A stretch of DNA of 64,000 nucleotides from Takakia lepidozioides (Eukaryota > Streptophyta > Takakiopsida > Takakiales > Takakiaceae). The notes beneath the pieces are model-generated. The model saw nothing but the letters and a program-made list of their open reading frames with translations, did no database searches and was not told where the DNA came from. Made by a program: the position numbers and the translations under genes. Shown here piece by piece: positions 1 through 11,100 of this stretch. The stretch covers positions 18,600,001-18,664,000 of the forward strand of contig CM060733.1 of NCBI GenBank assembly GCA_030704615.1. The letters are read 5' to 3'. The stretch's first letter is position 1. The number at the start of each line of letters is the position of its first letter.

Positions 1-3000
1 GAGCCCGATGCTCGTTCTTCCGGAGCCGACTGTGACCCTATCATCAACCCCTCAGCCGCTGTGGTCATATCTGAAGAGATCACATTGGGACTGACATCCT
101 CCAGAACACTGTGGAGGTGGGTTTGTACTGCCTCAGTTGACATCACGCCAGCCGGAGTCGCGGAGCTGGACGGTGCTCGCAACACTCCCCTCGATGGACG
201 CTCCAGACTCTCCATGATTCGTTCTATGTTGTTAAGCCTTGCGCGCATGGCTGCAAGCCAATCGGCTGCCTGTAGTGGGTTCACAACCAAATTAGGATTG
301 CCAGAGTCGCCCTGGGGCTGTTGAGCGTCAGCAGCATGCAACCGGCGTTGTTGGGGCAATGCGGCTTGCTGTTGTGGGAATTCTGGCAGGTTCTCTAGAT
401 TCCCCTCCATGTTCGCCAACCGAGCATGCATCGCAGCAAGCCAGGCAGCTGCCTGCATCAATAAGATCAGAGTTACCTGGTGGTTGTTCCTCAAGTACGA
501 TATTAGACTACATATGCACTCTCCACAAATCTGTCCAGACAGTCCGAACTTCCACTAGATCATGTTGTCATTGCCATGCAATTTAGCTTCCATCTACGAC
601 TCATGCAAGCTTGTACTGGTCAACTGATTCATCTGTTAAATCTGAAAACCTGTATCGTCAATTGAGCAGCGCACTGTGAGCTCACCGTATAAGTAGACCT
701 GGACCAGTTTCCTTTACAATCTAAGCTGTACAGCGAATGAATTTTGCTTTCATAAAAACTATCTGCGAAGAGGAGCTGAGGAACAAGAACGAGAAGAAGC
801 GGTGGCAGCAGAACATGCAAGCTTATGTTTATAGGAGCTCATGGATCTAGAGTCTAAAACAATGTGAACAAACAAACTGTGGACGTTCATCTTGCAGGTC
901 CATGGCATTGCCAGTCAGATCTGAGACTTTGTACAATGAATACAGGTTCTTCTACAGCCGTGATTAGGTCTAACATATATGTAATGTTAAAGTGCATTGC
1001 TGCTGCAAGTTAGCATGTACATGGTTAACTGGGTGGTCCGCATAGATCTGTCCAAAGAAATCGAAATCACTGCTGCAGACAAACATGAGCTCGAGAATAC
1101 AAATATGCATGCACGTGATCGAGCTTGTACACCACCTTTTCGACACTGTATGTGAGTTTTCCTTCAAGATTACCTGGACAGGGTTGACTACGAGACGACT
1201 GATGTTGATAATGTCTTCCCATTCTTGGGAGAGGAGGGCAGCTGCTGCAATCATTTGTTGTCTCTCTTCGACCCTGTCAACCAAGTTGTGGGTCATGGCG
1301 GTGGTGGTTCGCGAGGCCGCCAGAGCTGCTCGCAGCTGTTCCCGCCTGTGTGCCATCCGTCGGTGAAGAAAACCTCCCCTCTGATGCCCAGTGCTCTGAT
1401 CCCCAGGCTCCTCACGGAGGTGGCGGGCAGCCCTTCCCATCCGGGATGGTGCATGTTCTGGGGAGGATTCTCCTCTTCTAACACCTGCCTCTCTCTGATC
1501 TACGGGCTCTCTTGTCGCATCCTCGCCTCTTTGTGGGCTTGCTTCTTGTGGAGCCATGGTGGGCCCTGGGTCAACCCTTTCTTCTTGAATTTCTGTGGCA
1601 GGTTCTGCTGGCCTACTACTTTCCACAGCTCCAGCGTTAGACCTGGCCTCAGCCTCGCGGATCTCCCTGTCCCTCTCCTCTCGCTCTCTCTCCCTCTCAT
1701 CCCTCTCACGCTGCTGCCGTGCACTCTCTATCCTGCGTGCCTGTGGCCGCGGTGGTATACGCTCTGACCCCAGTGCTCCCTGCATCCTCGCAGACGCCAA
1801 TGCGTTCTCTCTTCCATAGATGGGCGTTATGCTGCACTCAGCAATGGAGCCTTTGCAAACCGGGCACTCCTTGTGATAAGAGTGTACGTGTAGCCAGCGG
1901 TAAAGACAAGGCCAACAAAAGAGATGGCCGCAGCAGGTGACCACTGCCTCGTTGGCTTTCTGGAAGCAGATGTTGCACTCAAAATTCTCACCAATCATGC
2001 TGCTGTCTTCGGCCATGGACGTGGATGTCAACCCTACAAGTCTTTCCTGCCTTGCAGCCTCAATTTGAAGGAAGGCATGGTCGTTTGGTGTTTGAGCGAG
2101 GCCGGGACCACTAGTGACTGAACCTGCCATGAAATCTTGTATTGAGAACAGTCTCTTTTGGAGGCACCATTCTCACTCTTCAACAACAAACATTAGATCG
2201 TGAACATCATCACACGTCAGTTGGACCTTGCTGAAAGGACCCCACCTGCTATGCCATGCATTTCCTGCAAACTTTCAGTGTGCGAAAGGTTGTACAACTC
2301 TTAACTGAAGCATGGAGTATAGCAAGAACATGTGCAATCTCATCAAAGCAATCTCAACTACCATAACCTCTGAATTCTACAGTAAAAAACTGAGGGATCC
2401 ATTTGTATAGTTTGACTCCATGAAACTGAAAGAATAGGTAACCTGTAAGGCTGGTGGCGGTACTGTGATCTCTCTGAGAGGCCATTTCAGCAGCAACTGA
2501 ATTAATATGCATGATATGTGCTCTGTTTGCTCGAGAACGCCGGCGGACCCGTTGCCTCGCATGGGGCATGCGTCGTGTACCTAAGCTATGATCCTGTGCA
2601 GTGATTCTCGAATCATTTATGCGTTGTCCATGTTCAAATTGTTCGGGCTGTGATCCCTGAAGAAAATTCTGCTGTTGCAGAGTATGCTCCTGGTGAAATT
2701 GCTGGAGTTGATCTTGCATGGCTTGGTGAAGGTGGAAATTATTAGTGATGCGGGCAGCAATATTGTTGTGCTGCACTCCACCATACCCAGAGTTCAATGG
2801 GTGATACACATCCTGGTTATACAAACTCTCATTGTCGGCCTGCTGCAATGATTCCATCAATGCACCCTGCATCCCAGGTCCATATCCTGGCATCAGCTGG
2901 TGGGTTTGTTGCCCAATACCTTGGGATTCGGTGGCCCCATAGCCCTGATCTCCTTGTCCAGTTGATGAAATGAGAATGTAAGGGTATGGTAGCGGAGGGG

Positions 3001-3127
3001 CCAAGTGCAGGTTGAGGTCCACACGCCCAGAGACCGAGGTTTCAGAGGGAGGGCCAGACATTTGGGGCCCTTGCTCTGTAGTACTCTGTGTGTCGTTCCC
3101 TGCCTGGGCTGCCATACCGCTAGACAT
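1..3127 (-). CDS. RING-type E3 ubiquitin ligase, 3' part beyond window
   Basis: Three exons are inferred: 3127-2443, 2123-1174 and 452 to the window edge. Phases fit (phase 1, then phase 0), giving at least 695 residues. The first ATG is at 3127. The N-terminal exon is Gln-rich and carries DLNLHL at residues 37-42, which matches the LxLxL (EAR-like) pattern and the 'DLN' block I remember from plant RING ligases. The C3HC4 RING has C278, C281, C293, H295, C298, C301, C315 and C318, including the CGHLFCWPCL core typical of the plant RMA/RNF5-like group. An Arg/Glu-rich probable coiled coil follows. The join between exons 2 and 3 is supported by an internal duplication: LVVNPVQ plus AAAWLAAMHARL across the junction repeats as LVVNPLQAADWLAAMRARL further on. 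Expected role: ubiquitin transfer from an E2. The substrate is unknown, and no C-terminal membrane anchor is visible inside the window. Confidence 0.8.
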
Positions 3128-5176
3128 TTCACTTTTCGCCCTCTTTCTTTCAGTATTGCATTTGTTGATGTCAAGTATCTAACACAGGCAGCTCACTCCT
3201 CAGAGAGATGAGTGTACTTTAGAAAGTGATTCAAAAGATTTGGAAGGGCTCAGAGAATGAAGTTATAGATAGTTGCCTGCATGGCCCTAGTCCAGATGTG
3301 ATTGCAGAGTTGTACAAGTAAAACAACATTTGAACTCAGACACGGTTGACAGGGTACGGGGCATGGCATCTCCATTACGAATACTTCATTAATCTATGGG
3401 CATTTTTTGAGCCACATCGTGGTGGAAACAAATAGCAAGATAAACAAACAGGGTTGATAGATCGGACAAACTTGACCACATCAAATGTACCAGGGGCGGT
3501 GGCTGCTGCGAGAGAAAAAGCGAGAACCTTCAACTGCACAGATTCCAATCACGACATATGTGGGTACAAGAAGACTAGTGCTTGTTTGCTGTGTTTCTCG
3601 AATGCACCATTCGGGGCCTTTGCTCAGATTGTTCTAGTTCCAATACACGAATCAAAGACGAATTCTGTCAAGCAGCACCCAACATAGAAGATCAAGCCCG
3701 CATCATTCAGCCCACAATGAAGCCAGAAAAACAAAAGAAACAAACCCACAAGGAATGTCCAGAGGGAGAATCAAATGGGAAGAGGAGAGGGGTGCGTGAG
3801 TGCAGGGGGAGCAAAGGGGGTGCTAGGGGGACTCTTGGGAATGCATCCGCTCCCATTTAATCAAGACACGTGCTGACTTGTCCATCTCCCTCCTTCTCTC
3901 ACAGACTGCCACATCCTCTCTCTCTTCAATCTGCTGAATAGCATCCTGCCACATGTCTCAAACTGCATCTGGGGATCCTGGACGGGGGAGAGGGCGAGCC
4001 TCTTGGGAGGCCAACAAACGCCCCTCCTCCTGCGACGCTTCGCACCCACATGCACACTGCATCTATGCAACCTCTCCAATGCCGAACCCTCGCCATGCAT
4101 ATCCAATTCTTATTCCTAGTGACCTTGAGGTCCAGCTGCCCCCGGTCAACTTCGCAATAAAGAGGGAGATCAAGACAACCCAAGATTTCATTGACCTCCT
4201 GCTGACAGAGCTCTGCCAGGAACTCTCTCTGCTGGAGTTTCCATGGACAACATTCGCTTGGCCATCACTAGGGAAGCTCATATTTGCACAGTTTTCCGAG
4301 CTTGTCAACGACTAGTAGAACAGTGGGTTGCCGGAGTTTGATGGTTCCAAGCGGTTTGCAATACCTAAAAGGGAAGAGTTGGGAAGGGGAGAGTACATAT
4401 GACACAAAAGCAGAGAAAGGTCATTTCCATATTCAGACATCAATGTCAACGGAGACATTCAATTCTGTTTGCTGAGCTCCGTGAACCGTCTTTAGTGTGT
4501 TTACAACATTCCTTCCAGGTTGTGAGGGTTCAGATCTTCCAAATGTGGGCCATTGACAAGAACACACACGACCCCTTACTCACAGAAATTCCGGTGTTAC
4601 TCTCATGTTCCCAGACATTTCTTGTTCACTTCTTCCTTTTAAGGGCAGAGCCCCTGCCATCATCACTGCATCTTCTTACACAGTGAAACAGGCTTCCAGT
4701 GTTTGGTGGGTAGAGAACAAGTTGAAATTTCTGTCGGGTTCAACACTTGGGAATCTAAGGAAACATGAACATGCCCAACTCTACATTGTAATGTCATCCC
4801 AAAAATACCATATTATCATCATCATTACATTTCATTTGCACTCCTGAGGTCTTTAACTTGTGAACCACTGCAGTTCCAAGAGAGGTGTAAGTTACCATTC
4901 ATGCCAAAAGTTAGCCCTTCATGATTTAGCATGAAGGATTATAAGACTAGGTTTAAGCCGTTAACAGGTGAAGGGAGAATATGCAGCAATCGGACAGCTG
5001 AACTCCAGGCCAGTTCTGATCTCTTGATCTTCGACCTACACTGCCTCCTGCTTAGAGGACCCAAGCAATACTTGTACATTCATGTCTCATGATGAAGTCA
5101 CCAAACATGAGGCCTCCCCTCCGCTACATTATACATCGGGTTTCAAATCAGATATAAAACCTTCTTGAACACAAAA
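3128..5176. other. Intergenic region, upstream of the RING gene
   Basis: Lies between the start of the RING gene and the stop codon of the isopropylmalate dehydratase gene. On the minus strand, 3700-3870 is CT-rich, as expected of a leader or core promoter. Short open frames near 3950-4320 exist on both strands but resemble nothing I know and have no convincing splice sites, so I call no gene here. Confidence 0.5.
3867..3872. promoter_or_regulatory. G-box CACGTG upstream of the RING gene
   Basis: A perfect palindromic CACGTG lies about 740 bp upstream of the RING gene ATG, next to the CT-rich stretch likely to be its leader. G-boxes bind plant bHLH and bZIP factors. Function here is inferred only from sequence and position. 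Confidence 0.3.
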
Positions 5177-8100
5177 CTACAAAAATTCCCGGGGATCTGT
5201 GACAAAACCCGTGATGGCAGAGGCGGCAGCTGTGAAGGGAGATGCAAGGTAAATCTGGGCTTCCTTGTTACCCATTCGACCAGGAAAGTTCCGGTTTGTT
5301 GTTGAGACACAGACCTGCATTCAGGACCACACCCACATTCTCATACCAAGGGTGACATTTCATTGCATGTCTTAAATTTACCCTCTAGTGTGAATATAAC
5401 ATTTTATATCAGATAGAATGCTTCTCCGTGCGCTACTGCAACCATTGCCAAAGAGCACCTAGGTGTATCCCAGTACCCAAAACTTGACCATCTCAGCTGT
5501 TTAGCATCAGCAAACAATCATATGAAATTTACAGAGAACCTGGTTCCGCTCAGGTACACTCCCACTTTCTCTGAGTACAGAGAATTGAACAAAATGGCAC
5601 ATTAAAAAAGCTCCAGCATAGCACAACAACATCAGAAGTACAAGCATGACTTCCTTACTATCTGGTTTGACAGTACTCAACCCCTTGCTTGAGGCAGGTT
5701 CCGAAGTCAAATCCTACTGCTGTCATGAGAATATTTTCAGCACATTTGTGGAAATGATAAACATTTGGCAGCAGGACGATCATTGGTTTTTGGCCGAGGA
5801 TCATTCCCAGTTGAACTGTGCTTACTGCAAGACTCTTATGGTGTAGTAACAGCAGCATTAAAATTTTGATACCTGGGCCTCATTCATGCGGGCATAAGTG
5901 TCGCGGGGGCCCCCAAGGCAAGCTGCACAAGAAGGGGCAGTCGGAGTATCACATCCAGCTTCCTCAAACACTTGCGAACATGTCTTGCCATCTGTGCCTG
6001 GTACAGGTAGTGTGTACAAGTCCAGCCAAACCTGCAAAACAATTCACAATTGCACTTCTAAGAACTAGATGTTTGCTTTTTGCACAGCAACCAGCAATCC
6101 TGACCTTCATCACCAGAACCCATCAGAAACTTCCCCACAGACTTGGAAGTTCAACAGCTCAACAGAACCCAAAGCACATTGAGAGAGTACAGCCTGGATT
6201 CAAACACTGATCTATACGTGGAGTGCAATTTATCAAAATATATTTTCTTCCAAATACACCAACCAATTCACTTGAGCCTGCCCCACTGCAAGTCCCATCA
6301 GACAGGTCAGACAAGAAAAGAGATAGCAATCCTTGCGACTGAGCTTCTAACTGAAGGAGCTAACCTTCTGGGTGGCTGGAACAATGAAAGTGGGGACCTT
6401 CACCCTCTGGCCCTGAATAAGCCAAACCACCACCCAAATGCTCAGTATGTAAGCATGTAAGATTAAAGTCTGACAAATAGCTTCAGCTTCTTGAGGTTAC
6501 TAGAGCTATTACAGGCTCTTCTGGTCACAGGCTGCAACCCTATCCTCCCTCTCAAATTTTGGGCCCAAGCCCAGGTCCCTGATTGGCCACTGGCCCTTGC
6601 CAGAACAGCCAGAAAGCTGCATAGCTAATCCCTATGATCCAACTGTGTGCAATTTGGGAGTAACTTTACTCCTTCGAGGACGATTTCAATTGGAAGCAAA
6701 CAGTTTCCCACAGTGGCAGAATGAAACCAACCGCAGAATGCATGAGCCCTGCAGCTGCTAGAAAGTCTTCAGTTTTCCCACCGGTGCATGACCCAATATA
6801 CACACGGTCAATCTTCACGTCTTTGCACTCTCTGGCCAGGCCCCGGTTGTCAGGAGAATGTGGCTGCGCCCCACCATTCATGGAAAGCACTTTTAGAACC
6901 TTGCAAATAGGAGGACCTTTGTTTGTCAACTACAACTTGAGCTGCTTGAGTCATGTTTTACACATAACCATGAGATCCAATAAAAGCTTTTCTGGTCCTC
7001 GCAGATCACACAGTATTCTTCCTTTTCATTGCCTGCCAAATGGCTAGCATTAGATCTGAGTGATCTGAGTGATCTGGCTTAACCTTACAAACACCTTGTT
7101 TATGACTATCTGGGGCCATGACTCTTTGAGATTCATCAGTTGTCTTCAGGCTATGAAATTTTTTTATGGCCCCTAGAAAGCTGATGACCCGTAATCAAGA
7201 GGTAAAGCTTGTCAGATGACCAGAGAATCTATAGAAACAATGACCCAGTGTGTTAGAGAGTGCAGTAAAATCTCGCACCTTGGCAACAACAGGCTCCAGC
7301 TTTGAGACGTCAAATCTGTACTCTTGTTGATAGCTGCATGTCACACCTGTCTGTAGTCAACCTCTGAACCTGGGTATCGTTTGCAAAGTGAATTCCTGCC
7401 TAAAATGTCCTACTTTCCAGATGTTGCATTTGGTAAAGGAGAGAATGTACTCATATAAGATTTTGTTTGCCGTAACCTTATGGCCACACACCCCGGGCCC
7501 AGTTTGGACGGAAAAGGAGAGAGTAAGATGGATATTTTAAGAATACAACCTTCTCTGATCTCCTTTTTGTATCTGGCAATCATAAGTCAAATATAGAAAG
7601 GTGAAACAATTGATACTCAGTAGCCAAGGCAATATGACCCCTGCCAGAAGTCAATTTGTGGGTGAGACTTAAGGGACTCCTCATACCTGGCAGTGCCATC
7701 ACTGTACAATGGCTGATATGGAATGTTTGTCTTTCCCTGTGTACACAAACCCCTCTTAAAAACCTTGAGCATGGACCAAGACTTTTAGTTGGTTCAGTCC
7801 TCGAAATGTCTGTACACTGATATTAAAAAATAACAAAGATTGTACTCATAAGACGTTGTTTGCCGTAGCCTTGTGGCCATTGACCCCACGCCCAGTTTGA
7901 GCGGGAACAAAAGGGACAGAACCTACCTCTGTCAGGGGCTGACGTTGGTAGTAAGACTTACCTCCATATAAGGAATTAATCCGGGTTTTCCAGATATCCT
8001 CTAGAAATCCCTTCACACAAGCATCAATCTGCTGTGTGTGATTTGCCCAAAAACTAGGCCTCAGGAGGGCCTGGGCTTTTGGCTCAGCCTCGAGACTTTC

Positions 8101-11100
8101 AAAGTTGGTAAACAGGGGTACAGGCACAATTCCCTTAATAGATTTGAAGAGAGCGTCTCTTTGGTGGGAGAACCCCGGACAGTGTATCAGAAAATGAATA
8201 CTGTCTTCAGATTGCCCACACAACGGGCAATTGCACTCTCAACGGGCAATTGCACTCTCCCTTTCCTCTCTGCTTCTGTTTGCTGTTCAAAGGTACGCTT
8301 CCTGCCCTGAGTTTAAATTCAAAAATAACAAAGAGAAGAAGACAAAGGGAAAAACAGAACACGAATTTTGGTAACCAAAGCTAGAGTAGTGTTGCTCCCA
8401 AAAGTCACAAGCTCCAGAGGTTCCTTTATGAACCCTCAAGTGGGCATCAGCTCTCCATATGCATGCTCAAGAAACACAGGGTCTCTAGATGTGTACCAAT
8501 TGAGAAGATATCAGTTGAGACACTTGAAAGAACTATTGAACAGGCAACCTTACCTCAAGGTACTTGAAAGTGGTAGCATCAGCAGGCACAATCCCGTTCT
8601 TCCCACCGGCCTCCACCACCATGTTACATAGTGTCATTCTGTCCTCCATCTGTGCAACTCAAGACAGAAACAAACTTGGTATATTGACAGTCGTGCAACT
8701 CCAGACAAGACTGTCAGAAGGGACCAACACGTTTGTAGAACTCACAGGGAATTCATCATACCCTTCATCACAAACCAGCAGGTGTTTATCATCTCTTTTA
8801 CAGAGACCAGTATACAGAAGGTACAAACCGTCATCTTGTCGACAGCTGAGCCAACAAACTCCATAGCTTTGTATGTGGCTCCAGCTACACTAATTTCACC
8901 TATAATCTGCAATTCCATGCCAGCATACACAATGTCTGTCAGGGCTTCTTTCCACACAAATGTTACTCCAGTATACTAGAGTTTACACCGTTGCAACTGA
9001 TGATTGTGAGGACATAATCTCTGCTTTTCACGCACAACAAATACTGAATGAAGAAGTTATAATTCAGACAGGTAGAAAAAATGGTGGGTTAAGCCACACA
9101 GCACCTGTAAAATCAGATCCTTGGCTAACAGATGCTTTGGCATCTCACCATCCAGTACAAATCTCAATGTAGGGGGCACCTGAAAGACATCGGAGTGGCA
9201 GTAAGTCCATTGATATCTCCAGACCTTTTTCACACAAACGCTCCAGCATTTTTTCAACAGCGCAAAAGAAGAAAGAAAGGAAGGTATTGCATCCACACCT
9301 GGCCGACAGGTTTCATTGTAAAAAGTAGAACCACAGGAGAGAACCAAAAAACACACATCAAAAGATGCTACTGTGGCTTGGAGGTGGAGTGCCTTATGAC
9401 CTGTCTCACCCAGGCAGAGTGAGAAAGAGGGGCACATGGTAGTCTGGTTGTGAATGAGACACACCAACCTTGATAAGAAGCTTGCCAGTGCCCATAATAA
9501 AGCCTGCATCAGTATTGCCAATACCAGTTGCAAACTGACCAAATGCCCCCGCAGTGCATGTATGTGAATCTGTGCCAAATAACACCTACATCCATTGAAC
9601 ACAAAATCATTATCAAAGTTTGATGTACTCATGCAATTGGATTTGGTGGGATAGATCTCACCAAATCCAATGGTCGACAGAAAACCTTGAGGGATAAACA
9701 CTGAAGGCAAGAAGCTCTGCACAGATGGGAGTCTCCTCAATCGTGTAAGTTGATGGCCTAAAACATTAAGACTCAGCAGACCACAGGTAGATATGAGGTT
9801 GGGATACAAAAAACGTCTTCCTCAGTGTTTTGTTTGCCATTAACCTGAGTCTAGTCATCAACTTCTGACACCAATAAGTTCTCGTCTCAGAAACGTTACT
9901 CAGGAGATCCTGTGATCTTGAAGGGATTCAAGCTGAAATTAACGGTAACCTTAGTTCCTGGCTTTTCTTCTTTTCTTGGCCTTGGAACTTACAAGCATAT
10001 AATTTATCTGAGAACCATGTCCTATGGGGGTCATAAGTCTGCCAGTACATGCATGATGAATGTATTGCTTTTAAAACACACAGATCGTAAAGAAGGCATG
10101 CATTTAATCTAGTTTTTCTTTAAAAGCCCCTAGCTGTATGCGTTACTTGGATTCTGCAATTGGATGCTGTTCTCAGTAACAAAGACAATGGAAGAGAAAC
10201 TAGTTGCAGAAAGTCCAATCCAACAACTTACAAACACACCTGGACCACAAAAAGGTATGGAGAAAACAGTGGTGGAGGAACTACCTCACCAGGACGGCAG
10301 TGGCCCTCTTGAGCAAGTGCCACATGGCACACTCCCTTATAATCTGGGTTTGCCTACACCATCCCTTGGACTGTCAAATACAAATGATGATACTCTATAA
10401 AGCAGTGCTAAGCTACTGCAGCAGCCTTACAGGATCCCTAGAGGGCCACTCTCTCTTCTCCTTCTCTTTGGACAGCCAATTGGTGGATTGCTCTCCCTAG
10501 ACTGAACCATTTTCATCAACATTGTAAAAGAGGTAAAAACCCAAATTTTCAATATGTGTAGATGCCCATGAGAACATACATACTCACTTCAGTGTAATCA
10601 GACTGTGATTGGCTGAGTGTGACCACAGGCAGTTTCAGCAAAGTTTCAAATACCCTGATGGAGGAAGGTTGTTACTTCCCCCCTGGGACAATGCTCTTAA
10701 GGGTACTCCATAGCCAACGTTTGCAAAAAACCGCTAATGAGTACACTTTTCTCTCATCCTCCATTCTTCTGTCCTTCTGATACGGTTCAGTCAGAGGGCG
10801 AAGGTGATAACATACCTTGAAGTCACTGAGGTCCGTGATGTCGTAGAAATACTTGATATTTTGCTCATGTGCAAACTCACGTAGAATGTCTACATTCCGA
10901 TTGGCCCGCGCATCAGCTGTGAAAATGTAATGGTCGGGAATCAGCACTACTTTTTCGCGATCCCATACCTGCACCATTACATGACACAATACTGTATGAG
11001 AATTCACTCACAACCAGGAACCACTCGAAGTGCATTAATCAACCATTGTTCCCCACATCTGACGACCCAAAAGGCCAACAATCCAATGTTGGAACCAAGT

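Noticed and set aside
629-820. Alternative RING exon ending FRFNR
   Set aside because: A decent acceptor exists at about 808, but splicing to 452 instead restores a clear internal protein repeat.
1225-1767. 180-codon plus-strand frame
   Set aside because: It is the antisense shadow of the Arg/Glu-rich part of the RING exon.
3953-4315. 120-codon plus-strand frame
   Set aside because: Open on both strands, no family resemblance, no splice support; it lies in the probable leader/promoter of the RING gene.
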